Assembly: GCA_018970785.1 (NCBI GenBank)
Contig: JAGWVR010000018.1
Location: 1-45,592 of the forward strand
DNA from: Planctomycetota bacterium
Lineage (GTDB): Bacteria; Planctomycetota; Planctomycetia; Pirellulales; UBA1268
Reading direction: 5' to 3'
DNA length: 45,592 nucleotides
A model generated the notes under the pieces. The model ran no database searches, was not told where the DNA came from, and saw only the letters and a program-made list of their open reading frames with translations. How positions within the stretch are numbered: the first letter of the stretch is position 1; each line of letters starts with the position of its first letter. The position numbers were made by a program, and so were the translations under genes. Positions 24,736 to 34,200 of this stretch are shown here, in pieces.

Positions 24736-26178
24736 TCAGGCGAGGATCCCGGAGACGACGTGGCCGTGGACGTCGGTGAGGCGGAACTGGCGCCCCTGGT
24801 AGCGGAAGGTGAGGCGGGTGTGGTCGATCCCCGCCAGGTGGAGCAGCGTCGCCTGCATGTCGTGGACATGGACCGGGTCGGCGGTGATGTTCCAGGCGAA
24901 GTCGTCGGTGGCCCCGTGGACGTGCCCCTTCCGCACGCCGCCCCCCGCCAGCCACCAGGAGAATGCCCGCCCGAAGTGGTCGCGCCCCTTGGGGCTGGCC
25001 GGATCCCCCTGGCCGAACGGCGTCCGCCCGAACTCCCCGGCCCACACCACCAGCGTGTCGTCGAGCAGGCCGCGCTCGCGGAGGTCGGTGACCAGGGCCG
25101 CGGCGGGGCCGTCGGTGTCGAGGCACTGCTCGGCCAGCTGGGTGTGGAGGTTGTTGTGCTGGTCCCAGCCGGCGTGCATCAGCTGCACGAACCGCGTGCC
25201 GCGCTCGAGGAGCCGCCGGGCGACGAGGCAATTGAAGGCGAACGACCCCTGGGTGCGGACCAGCGGCCCGTAGCGGTCGAGGACGCGCGGCGACTCGTCG
25301 GCGAAGTCGACCAGGCCCGGCACGCTCTCCTGCATCCGGTAGGCCATCTCGTACTGGGCGATCCGCGTGTCGATCTCGGGGTCGCCGTAGTCGGCGAGGT
25401 GGGCCGCGTTGAGTGCGGCGAGATCGTCGAGCAGCGCCCGGCGCGCCTGCCGGCTGACGCCCGGCGGATCGGCGAGGTACGGCACCGGCTCGCCGGTGTT
25501 GCGGAAGCGAACCCCCTGGTACCGGCCAGGGAGGAAGCCGCTCCCCCAGTAGTAGTCGAAGAACAACTGCCCACAGGTCTTGCCGCGGTCGCTCGACGTC
25601 ATCACCACGAACGCCGGCAGGTCGTCGGTGTCGTTGCCCAGCGCGTAGGTCAGCCAGGCGCCGAGGCTCGGCCGCCCGGGAACCTGGGCGCCGGTGAGGA
25701 AGAAGGTCACGCCGGGAGCGTGGTTGACCGCCTCGGTGTGCATGCTGCGCACCAGGCACAGCTCGTCGGCGAGGCTGCCGGTGCCCGGCAGCAGTTCCGA
25801 GAGCTCGATGCCGGCGGCGCCGTGGCGGCGAAACGGCTTGATCGCCGGGACGGTCGGCCACTTGGCGTAGCCGCTGCTCATCGTCGAGAGGCGCGTCGTG
25901 CCGCGGACGCTCGCGGGGATGTCCTCCCCGGCGCGGCGGACCATCTCCGGCTTCGGGTCGTAGAGGTCGACGTGCGACGGCCCGCCCCCCTGCCAGAGCA
26001 TCACGATCCGCCGCGCCCGCGGCGGATGGTGGGGGAGGCCGGCGAGGGAGCCACCGGCGGCGCTTCCCTGCCGCGTTAGGAGCGTGGCGAGGGCCGCGGT
26101 GCCGAGGCCCGCGCCGGACGAGCCGAACAGGCGGCGGCGGGTGACCCGGGCGGTGTTCTCGGCGAGGAGCGGATGCAT
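24736..26178 (-). CDS. Tat-exported DUF1501 protein
   Basis: A 480-residue protein of the DUF1501 family, an alkaline-phosphatase/sulfatase-like fold common in planctomycetes. The twin-arginine signal is visible at about 13-32: TRRRLFGSSGAGLG, then ALATLLTR. The mature part begins with GPSHVDLYDPKPEM and continues with VWAGEFGRTPFGQ near the C-terminal third, a hallmark of the family. The function is unknown; these proteins are always found beside DUF1549/DUF1553 cytochrome proteins and are assumed to work with them in the periplasm. A strong GGAGGA eight bases ahead fixes the start at 26178, not 26202. It lies 20 bases downstream of its partner gene. Confidence 0.9.
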   Translation of the reverse strand: MHPLLAENTARVTRRRLFGSSGAGLGTAALATLLTRQGSAAGGSLAGLPHHPPRARRIVMLWQGGGPSHVDLYDPKPEMVRRAGEDIPASVRGTTRLSTMSSGYAKWPTVPAIKPFRRHGAAGIELSELLPGTGSLADELCLVRSMHTEAVNHAPGVTFFLTGAQVPGRPSLGAWLTYALGNDTDDLPAFVVMTSSDRGKTCGQLFFDYYWGSGFLPGRYQGVRFRNTGEPVPYLADPPGVSRQARRALLDDLAALNAAHLADYGDPEIDTRIAQYEMAYRMQESVPGLVDFADESPRVLDRYGPLVRTQGSFAFNCLVARRLLERGTRFVQLMHAGWDQHNNLHTQLAEQCLDTDGPAAALVTDLRERGLLDDTLVVWAGEFGRTPFGQGDPASPKGRDHFGRAFSWWLAGGGVRKGHVHGATDDFAWNITADPVHVHDMQATLLHLAGIDHTRLTFRYQGRQFRLTDVHGHVVSGILA

Positions 26179-26198
26179 CGGGATGATCCTCCGGGGCG

Positions 26199-28799
26199 TC
26201 ACTGGCGCGACAGCGCCTCGTCGAGGTTGAGGATCGCCAGGCAGACGGCGGCCAGCGCCGCATGCTCGACGGCGTCGAGCGCCGGATCACGCGGGCTCGC
26301 CCCGACGCTCACCAGCGCCGCCGCTGCCGCCGGATCGGCGGCGTACAGCTCGCGCTGGCGGCGGTGCATGCGCGTGAGGATCGCGAGGTCGGCGGCGGTC
26401 GGCTGCCGGCCGACGACCAGCGCCACGGCGCGGCCGATCCGCCCTTCGGCGTCGCCCGCCGCACCCCACGCCCGGGCCGCCAGCGCCCGGGCCGCCTCGA
26501 CCCAGGTGGGATCGTTGAGCGTCGTCAGCGCGTGCAGCGGCGTCGAGGTGACGGCGCCGCGGACCCGGCAGGTCTGGCGGTTGGCCACGTCGAACATGTT
26601 GGCCGGGCTCACCGTCCTCCGCCAGAACGTGTACAGGCTGCGGCGGTAGAGGTCGGCGCCCTGCGACAGCGGGTAGGTGAAGTCGCGTTCCTTGGTGATC
26701 GCCAGCGACTCCCAGATGCCGTCGGGCTGGTAGGGATACACCGGCGCGCCGCCGACGCGCCGGTCGAGGAGCCCCGCCGCCGCCAGCGCCTGGTCGCGGA
26801 GGATCGGCGCCGGCATCCGGAACCGGCCGGCACGGGCCAGGAGCCGGTTCTCCGGATCGAGCGCCAGGTGCGCGGGCGTCACCCGGCTCGCCTGCCGGTA
26901 GGTGGCGCTGGTGACGATCAGCCGGTGGATCCGCTTCTGGCTCCAGCCGCCGTCGCGGAACTCGACGGCGAGCCAATCGAGCAGGTCCCGATGGCGCGGG
27001 AACTCCCCCTGGACGCCGAAGTCCTCGGCGGTCTTCACCAGCCCGATCCCGAAGAAGTGCTGCCAGATCCGGTTGACGTGGACCCGGGCGGTGAGCGGCT
27101 GCTCGGGGAGGAACAGCCACGTCGCCAACCCGAGGCGATTGGCCGGCACCCCCGCCGGCAGCGGCGGCAGGAACGCCGGTGGCGCGAAGGACAGCGCCTC
27201 GCCCTCCGGGGAGAGATAGTCGCCGCGGGACAGGAGCCGCGTCTGGCGCGGCCGCTCGTCGCTCATCACCATCACGCGCGGGATCCGGTCGGCGCGGTAG
27301 GCGGCCAGCTCGCCGCGGAGATCGTCGGCCTGCTTGACGGCCGGCTGCGCGCCGACCACGGAGCGCTTCACCGTGTCGTCGAAGTGCCGGCGCAGGTCGG
27401 ACTCGATCGCCTGCTTGTCCTCCGCGGAGCGCTCGCCTTCCGGCTTCCCGAGCCGTTTGACCAGCGCCTCGGGCAGCCCGCGCCCCTCCGCGCCCCCCGC
27501 GAGGACCCCCGCCTTCCAGCCGGCGAAGGCCGCCTCGACGATCGGCCGGGCGGCCTCGTCGGCGGCGGCGATCCGCTTCTCGTAGTCGGCGATCGCGGCC
27601 GTGTTCTCGGCCGATGGCACCTCGACGACGGGGGGGGCGACGCGGATCCGCGCCGAGAAATACTGCGGCGCGCCGGTCTCGGGCACGCGGTTGAAGGCGT
27701 CGAGGAGCCGGTAGTAGTCGGTCTGCGTGAGCGGGTCGTACTTGTGGTCGTGGCACTGGGCGCAGGCCATCGTCAACCCCAGCCAGGTCGTGGCCGTGGT
27801 GTCGACGCGGTCGAAGAGGTTGTTGAATCGCTGCTCCTCGGCGATCGCGCCCCCCTCGCCGTTGAGGAGATGGTTGCGGTTGAAGCCGCTGGCGATCCGC
27901 TGGTCGACCGTCGCCGAGTCGAGGAGGTCGCCGGCGAGCTGCTCGATCGTGAACCGGTCGAAGGGCAGGTCGTCGTTGAGCGCCTTGACGACCCAGTCGC
28001 GCCACAGCCATTGCCAGGTGTCGCCGTCCTGCTGGAACCCGTTGCTGTCGGCGTAGCGCGCCGCGTCGAGCCACGGCAGCGCCATCCGCTCGCCGTAGTG
28101 GGGGCTGGCGAGGAGCCGGTCGACGAGGCGCTCGTAGGCGGACGGATCGGGATCGGCGACGAAGGCGGCGACTTCCTCGGGCGTGGGGGGGAGGCCGATC
28201 ATGTCGGCGTGGAGCCGGCGGATGAGCGTGGCCCGGTCGGCCTCGGGGGACGGCGCGAGCCCCGTGCCGCCGAGGCCGTCGAGGACGAACGCGTCGATCG
28301 GGTTGGCCGGCCAGCCGGCCGGCGGGGCGGAGGGCTGCGGCACCGGCGGGCGCCGCGGCGCCACGAACGCCCAGTGCTCGGCGTAGGGCGCGCCGGCGGC
28401 GATCCAGCGGCCGAGGATCTCCTTCTGTTCGGCCGACAGCCGGCGGTTCGAGGCCGGCGTCGGCATCACCACCTCGGGGTCGGTCGAGTGGATCCGCTCG
28501 AGGAGGCCGCTCGCCCCCGGCTCCCCGGGGACGATCGCCCGCGCGGCGACGGCGGCGTCGCGGACGTCGAGCCGCAGGTCGGCCTGCCGCTTGGCGGCGT
28601 CCTGGCCATGGCAGGCGAAGCAGTTCTCGGCCAGGATGGGGCGGATGTCGCGGTTGAAGTCGGGCGCCGCGGGCTCGGCGGCGAACGCCGCGGCGCTCGC
28701 CACCAGGGCCGCCACGAGCGCGGCAGGCCACGGCGCCGCGGAGCACCGCGGCGTCCGGTGGTGACCACGCCGAATCGAGCCTGCTCCGGTCGCGCGCAT
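26199..28799 (-). CDS. Planctomycete cytochrome protein: PSCyt1 + DUF1549 + DUF1553
   Basis: An 866-residue exported protein. A signal peptide ends near residue 41 after a long basic n-region. A c-type cytochrome domain (PSCyt1) follows with CFACH (60-64). DUF1549 spans about 165-375 and has a second heme-type motif, CAQCH (346-350), then DHKYDPLTQ. DUF1553 covers about 570-830. The family is largely confined to Planctomycetota and Verrucomicrobiota; redox roles are inferred from the heme sites, not shown. It forms an operon with the DUF1501 gene (20 bases). The start ATG at 28799 overlaps that of the divergent flavoprotein gene. TATTCT at 28814-28809, nine bases ahead, may be its -10 element and would give a nearly leaderless mRNA. 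There is no ribosome binding site. Confidence 0.9.
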   Translation of the reverse strand: MRATGAGSIRRGHHRTPRCSAAPWPAALVAALVASAAAFAAEPAAPDFNRDIRPILAENCFACHGQDAAKRQADLRLDVRDAAVAARAIVPGEPGASGLLERIHSTDPEVVMPTPASNRRLSAEQKEILGRWIAAGAPYAEHWAFVAPRRPPVPQPSAPPAGWPANPIDAFVLDGLGGTGLAPSPEADRATLIRRLHADMIGLPPTPEEVAAFVADPDPSAYERLVDRLLASPHYGERMALPWLDAARYADSNGFQQDGDTWQWLWRDWVVKALNDDLPFDRFTIEQLAGDLLDSATVDQRIASGFNRNHLLNGEGGAIAEEQRFNNLFDRVDTTATTWLGLTMACAQCHDHKYDPLTQTDYYRLLDAFNRVPETGAPQYFSARIRVAPPVVEVPSAENTAAIADYEKRIAAADEAARPIVEAAFAGWKAGVLAGGAEGRGLPEALVKRLGKPEGERSAEDKQAIESDLRRHFDDTVKRSVVGAQPAVKQADDLRGELAAYRADRIPRVMVMSDERPRQTRLLSRGDYLSPEGEALSFAPPAFLPPLPAGVPANRLGLATWLFLPEQPLTARVHVNRIWQHFFGIGLVKTAEDFGVQGEFPRHRDLLDWLAVEFRDGGWSQKRIHRLIVTSATYRQASRVTPAHLALDPENRLLARAGRFRMPAPILRDQALAAAGLLDRRVGGAPVYPYQPDGIWESLAITKERDFTYPLSQGADLYRRSLYTFWRRTVSPANMFDVANRQTCRVRGAVTSTPLHALTTLNDPTWVEAARALAARAWGAAGDAEGRIGRAVALVVGRQPTAADLAILTRMHRRQRELYAADPAAAAALVSVGASPRDPALDAVEHAALAAVCLAILNLDEALSRQ

Positions 28800-30087
28800 G
28801 ACACATCAAGAATACCACCCGCCGGACGGGGGTGGAGCGGCACTGCCCGGGGCCGACGTGATCGTCGTCGGGGCGGGCGCGGCCGGCCTGTTCGCCGCGA
28901 CCTGGGCGGCGCGGACGCAGCGCACCCTGGGGCGGGGGGTGTCGGTGGTCGCCCTCGACGGTGCCCGGCGCCTCGGGGCGAAGATCCTCGTCTCCGGCGG
29001 CGGGCGCTGCAACGTCACCCACCGGCAGGTCAGCGAACGCGACTTCGCCGGCAGCACGCCGCCGGCGATCCGCAAGGTGCTCGGCCGGTTCGGCGTCGAC
29101 GAGACGACCACCTTCTTCCGCGAGCTGGGGGTCGGGTTCGCGCTCGAGGCCGAGACCGGCAAGCTCTTCCCCGCGACCGACTCGGCGCGGACGATCCTCG
29201 ACGCGCTGCTGTCGGCGGCGCGGATCGCGGGGGTGCGGCTCGTCCACCCGGCGCCGGTCACGGCGCTGTCCCACGGCGACGACGGCTTTCGCGTCGTCTC
29301 CGCTGCCGGGGTGTTCGTCGCCCCGCGCGTGATCCTCTGCACCGGCGGAAAGTCGCTCCCCAAGAGCGGCTCCGACGGCTCGGGGTTGGCGCTTGCCGAA
29401 TCCCTCGGCCACTCACTCGCCCGCCCGCTCGTGCCGGCGCTGGTCCCCTTGGTGCTCCCCGGGGACCACTGGATCCGGACCCTCTCCGGCCTCGCCCTCC
29501 CCTGCCGGTTCCGGCTGGTGTCGGAGTCCGGCAAGACGCTCGCCGAGAGCGCCGGCGCCACGCTCTGCACCCACACCGGCCTGTCGGGGCCGGCGACGCT
29601 CGACATCAGCCGTCACTGGCTCGTGTCGCGCGTCCACCTGCCCGCCGCGCGCCTCCTCCTCGACTGGCTTCCCGACGTCGACGGCGCGGCGCTCGAGACG
29701 CTGCTCGTCGGCGCCGGCGCGCGGGGGGTGCTCGCCGCACTCAAGCCGTGGTTGTCCGAGCGGCTCGTGCGCGGGCTGTGCACCGAGGCGGCCGCGCCGC
29801 CGACGGGTGACCTGCCGCGCGACGCGCGCAAGCGGCTGGTGGCGGTGATCAAGGGGCTCGTCCTGCCGGTCGAGGGCGACCGGGGCTGGAACGTCGCCGA
29901 GGCGACGGCCGGCGGCGTGCCGCTGGCGGAGGTGCGCCTCGACTCGATGGAGAGCCGGTGCTGCCCGGGGCTCCACCTCGCCGGCGAGGTCCTCGACGTC
30001 GACGGCCGGATCGGCGGCTTCAATTTCCAGTGGGCCTGGGCGAGCGCCTTCGTCGCCGGCTGCGCCGCGGGACGGCTCGGCGCGTGA
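28798..30087 (+). CDS. BaiN/RdsA-like NAD(P)/FAD-dependent oxidoreductase
   Basis: Flavoprotein of 429 residues in the HI0933 family. The FAD-binding VIVVGAGAAGLFAA lies at 21-34, followed by SGGGRCNVTH (about 61-70), the typical second motif, and the C-terminal GGFNFQWAWASAFVAG that closes the FAD site. Members include BaiN of bile-acid metabolism and uncharacterised housekeeping flavoproteins; the substrate here is unknown. The ATG at 28798 overlaps the divergent DUF1549 start, and the first 20 residues are not conserved in character. The GTG at 28858, at the start of VIVVGAG, is an alternative that would leave room for the divergent promoter. It converges on the glycosyltransferase gene 36 bases away. 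Confidence 0.87.
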   Translation: MTHQEYHPPDGGGAALPGADVIVVGAGAAGLFAATWAARTQRTLGRGVSVVALDGARRLGAKILVSGGGRCNVTHRQVSERDFAGSTPPAIRKVLGRFGVDETTTFFRELGVGFALEAETGKLFPATDSARTILDALLSAARIAGVRLVHPAPVTALSHGDDGFRVVSAAGVFVAPRVILCTGGKSLPKSGSDGSGLALAESLGHSLARPLVPALVPLVLPGDHWIRTLSGLALPCRFRLVSESGKTLAESAGATLCTHTGLSGPATLDISRHWLVSRVHLPAARLLLDWLPDVDGAALETLLVGAGARGVLAALKPWLSERLVRGLCTEAAAPPTGDLPRDARKRLVAVIKGLVLPVEGDRGWNVAEATAGGVPLAEVRLDSMESRCCPGLHLAGEVLDVDGRIGGFNFQWAWASAFVAGCAAGRLGA

Positions 30088-30123
30088 GCCCGGCGGAGTG
30101 CCGACGGCCGTGTGGACGATCCG

Positions 30124-31236
30124 CTACCCCGCCGCGCGGAGGCGCGGGCGCTCGGTGGCCGGCGCCGTGAGGAGGCCGAGGGCCGCATCCCACACCGCCG
30201 CGACGGGGATCGACTCCATCGTCGCCTCCCCCGGCTCCCAGCGGAGGGCGCTGGTCGCCGGCGTGGGGCGGGGGCGCGGCGCTGTCAGCGTTCCGCGGAC
30301 GACGACCGCCGGGGCGTCCCACGGGCACCAGTGGTTGGGATCGGTGGGGCCGACGAGGACCACCACCGGCGTGCCGTGGCTGGCGGCGACGTGCACCGGG
30401 CCGCTGTCGACGCCGATGCACAGGTCCATCCGCGCAAGCAACGCGCCGAGGTGGGCGAGCGAGACGTGCTGCGACCAGTCGTGGGAATGCCGGGCGGCGA
30501 GCGGCCCGGCACGCTCGACGATCTGCCGGTGGAACGGCATCTGCGCGGGGGACCCGCAGAACACCACGTCGCAGTCGCGCTCGCGCACCAGCCGCGCCAC
30601 CAGCGCCCCCCAGCGTGCCTCGGGCCACTCACGCTGCCAGGAGGTCGATTTCGGGCTGAGGAACACGCGCTTCCGGCCGGCGGGAACGAGGCTCTCGAGC
30701 GCCGCCACCGTCTCCCGGCCCGCGTCCGACACCCAGTTCTCGTTGCGGCCGTCGTCGATCGCGATCCCGTCGGCCCGCAACAGGTCGAGGAACAATTCCA
30801 CCTCGTGGCGGTGCGCGCCGATGGGCACGGAGCGCGAGAGGAACGCCCCCCGGCCGCCGCCGGCGAAGCCGACGCGGTGGGGGATCCCCGCCAGCCACAC
30901 CGGGACGATGCTCGACAGGGCGCGCTTGAGGACGTAGGCCCGGGTGTAGCGGCGTTCGCGGAGGCAGGCGGCGAGGCGGAACTGGTTGGTGAGCAGCACC
31001 GGCGCCAGGCGATGGCCGGGCCGGGGCAGATCCCAGGAGACGAGCCCGTCGTGGTACGGGCAGTCGGCGAGCACCGCCCCGGAGACCTTCTCGACGAGGA
31101 CCTCGATCCGCGCCTCCGGATAGCGCGTCCGCAGGTTGCGCAGGAACGGGATCGCCATCACCGTGTCGCCGACGTAGCGCGTCCGGACCACGAGGATCCG
31201 TTCGTCACGACCGCCGGACAGCAATGGACGGGTCAT
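30124..31236 (-). CDS. Glycosyltransferase family 9 (heptosyltransferase-like)
   Basis: A 370-residue GT-B-fold enzyme of the ADP-heptose:LPS heptosyltransferase family, which adds heptose or a related sugar to the lipopolysaccharide core on the cytoplasmic face of the inner membrane. The N-terminal domain starts with ILVVRTRYVGDTVMAIPFLR (14-33), the acceptor side. The C-terminal nucleotide-sugar domain shows FLSPKSTSWQREWPEARW and the family hallmark CIGVDSGPVHVAASHGTP (about 296-313). It has no signal sequence. It lies 21 bases after bamA on the same strand, so both may be made as one unit for outer membrane assembly. The exact sugar donor is not readable. Confidence 0.88.
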   Translation of the reverse strand: MTRPLLSGGRDERILVVRTRYVGDTVMAIPFLRNLRTRYPEARIEVLVEKVSGAVLADCPYHDGLVSWDLPRPGHRLAPVLLTNQFRLAACLRERRYTRAYVLKRALSSIVPVWLAGIPHRVGFAGGGRGAFLSRSVPIGAHRHEVELFLDLLRADGIAIDDGRNENWVSDAGRETVAALESLVPAGRKRVFLSPKSTSWQREWPEARWGALVARLVRERDCDVVFCGSPAQMPFHRQIVERAGPLAARHSHDWSQHVSLAHLGALLARMDLCIGVDSGPVHVAASHGTPVVVLVGPTDPNHWCPWDAPAVVVRGTLTAPRPRPTPATSALRWEPGEATMESIPVAAVWDAALGLLTAPATERPRLRAAG

Positions 31237-31257
31237 GGCGACGCGGCACGGAGGCGG

Positions 31258-34200
31258 TCAGCGGGCGAAGCCGACGAAGAAGCTGAACAGCTGCTGGCTG
31301 TCTTCCGGGGCGTAGGCCACCGGGACGGCGAAGTCGAGCGCGATCGGCGCCGGACCCATCGCCGGCAGCGTGATCCGCAGGCCGAACCCCGGGGCGACGC
31401 GGAAGTTGTTGATCGAGACGTTGCTCTCGACCGTACCGAAGTCGGTGAACACCACGCCGCGGAGCGTGTCGTCGGCGGTGATCGGAAACATGTACTCGAC
31501 GGTGTTGAGCCACTGGAACGGACCGCCGACGATGGCCCCGTTCTGCCGCGGGCTCGCGCCGCGGAACACGAAGCCGCGGAGCGTGTTGTAGCCACCGGCG
31601 AAGAAGTTGTCGTAGGCCGGCGTGTCGGGGCCCGACATGCCGAGCACCGAGCCCACCGAGAGGACGTGGCGCCCCGAGCCGTCGGGGCGCTCGGCGAGGA
31701 GGAAGTACTGCCGTCCCTCGAGAATCCCGCGCGGGTAGACGAACGTCCCGACCACCTGCTCGAACTCGAACGTCACCAGGTGCCCCTGGGTGGGGAGGAA
31801 CGGGCTGTCGCGCGTGTCGTGGATGATGCCGCCGCTGAAGCCGTACACCGAGTTGGTGCCGAGCATGTTGACGATGTCGGGGGCGAGGACGCGCGGGTTG
31901 AAGACGTCGACGCTCTCGCCGCGGAAGCCGGCGTTGACCGACAGGTCGGGGGCGAAGGCGAACTGGTAGCCGAGGCCGACGCGGCCGCCGACGCGCGCCT
32001 CGGCCCAGTCGTAGAAGTAGCGCGTGTAGTAGCTGGCGCTGGTCGACAGGCCGATCCGCGTGTCGAACAGGTACGGCTCCTGGAACGTCGCCGTGTAGCG
32101 CTGCAGCTGCGTGCCGGGGGCGGCCTCGAGGCGGAAGCGCTGGCCCGCGCCGCGGAAGGCGACGCCGTTGCGGATGTCGTCCCAGCTGCGCGGCAGCCGG
32201 AAGAGGTCGAAGTTCTGCTCGTCGACGACGATGTTGCCGACGAGGCCGGCGTTGGAATTGACGCCGGCACCGATCATCAGGCGGCCGGTCTGCGTCTCCT
32301 CGGCGTCGACGTCGACGATCACGTAGGGCTCGTTGCCGGGAAACACCTGCTGCGGCGGCGGTCCGCCGAAGTCGGGCACGGCCGGCGCGCCCGGGAACGG
32401 CGCCATCCCGGGAGCGACCGGGGGGAGCATTCCCGGCTGCACGGCCTGGGCGGGAACGACCGGCGCGAACGGCTGGAACGGCCCGCCGGCCTGCTGCACG
32501 CCGGGACTCTGCTGCGGAGCGACGGTCCGACCGTAGTCGACCGCCTCGGGGCCGGTCGGCGCCAGCGCCGTGCCCCCCCACGGTCCGGCGGGGACTGGAG
32601 CGGGGGCCGGCGCGGGCACGACCGGCACGCCGAACGACGACTGGCCGGGAGCCTGGGCATAGCGCGGGGCGGGCTGGCCGGCGTAGCTCGCCGGCGGCAC
32701 CTGCTGATAGCGCGGGACGGCGGGCGGAGGGGCGGCGCCGGGGCTCTGGCCGCGCCACACCTGCCGCGGCGGCGCCGCGGGGGCGGGGGACGGCGCCGAG
32801 GGGCCGGCGGGGATGGCGGGGGCGGTGGCCTGGCCGGCGGTCGCCTCGGGGACGAGGTCCCCTTCGAGCACCAGGTCGATCACCTCGTCGGCCGGCTCGC
32901 CGTCGGGGCTCTGACCGCGGAAGCCGGGGCGGTTGGGATCGCGGGCGATCTGCTCACGCTCCAGTTCGCCCGGGTCGGGCTTGCTGAAGGCGATCCGCGG
33001 CCCCTCCCCCTTGGAGGCGTCGGTGAGGAACAGGCTGCTCGACTTGAGGCGGCGCTCGTCCTCGCGGAGCTTGCGGATGTCGAGGATGTCGCCGGGGCGG
33101 AGCGACAGCCGGTTGAGGATCGTGGCGTGGCGCGTGTGGGGATGCTCGCCGCGGATCCGGACGTTGATCTTCCCGACGCGGTAGCGCTGCCCCTCGGCGA
33201 CGCTGTACACCAAGTCGAGCTGACCCGGTTCCTCGAGAAACCGCGGATCGGCGCGGATGTCGGCGAAGACGAAGCCGCGGCCGCCGTAGATGTCGCGGAT
33301 CAGCCCCAGGTCGGCGTCCATCTTCGCCTGGTTGAACGGCTCGCCGCTCTTCAGCTTGAGGTCACGGGAGAGGAACTCGCTCTTGAACCGGCTGTTGCCG
33401 ATGAACGAGACGTTGCGCACCGAGTAGCGCGGTCCCTCGTTGATCACGAAGGTCAGCAGGGTCCAGTCGCGGCCGGCGCCGTGGACGACCTGCAATTCGC
33501 GGCCGACGCGCGCCTGGAAGAAACCGAGGCTGCGGTAGTAGGCGGTGAGGACGTCGACGTCTTCGTCGATCTTCTGCCGGTCGACGTCGCCGCCGAGCAG
33601 CCAGAACACGCCGGGCTTCGACTTGATCTGCGTGAGCAGCCGGGCGTCGCTGACGATCGTGTTGCCGACGAAGTCGGTCCACAGCGTCTTGCGGGAGCGC
33701 CCCTCGTCGATGAGGAACACCGCCCCCTTGTCGCCCGGCTTGTTGCCCTCGATCGTCGCGACGCGGGCCGCGTCGTAGCCTTTCTCGTGGTAGAAGGCCT
33801 CGAGCCGCCGCCGCGCCTCCTCGACGACGTAGGGATCCATCGAGTCGCCGACGTCGATCTCGGCCTTCTTGCGCAGCGTGCGCGTCATCACCGACTCGTT
33901 GCCCACGTAGCGGACGTAGCGGAGCATCGGCCGCTCGACCACCTGGAACACGACGACCGCCCCCTCGGCGCCGCGGATCACCTTCGGGTGGACGTCGACG
34001 AACTTCCGCGTCCGGTGGAGCGTGCGGACGTCCTCGGCGATCGCCTGCGGGTCGAAGGTCTGGCCGGCGCGGGTGGAGAGCTTGGGGAGCTTCGAGACCT
34101 CGGTGGCGTGGTTCCCCTCGATCCGGACCTCGATGATCCGCTCTCCCGCGGCGGGCTGGGCGGCGGCGTCGCCCGGCGGCGCGACGGCCGGTGCTCCCGG

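Noticed and set aside
26262-29810. A 1182-codon open frame on the plus strand over the DUF1549 and flavoprotein genes
   Set aside because: It overlaps two recognisable genes in other frames or strands and has a low-complexity translation without motifs.
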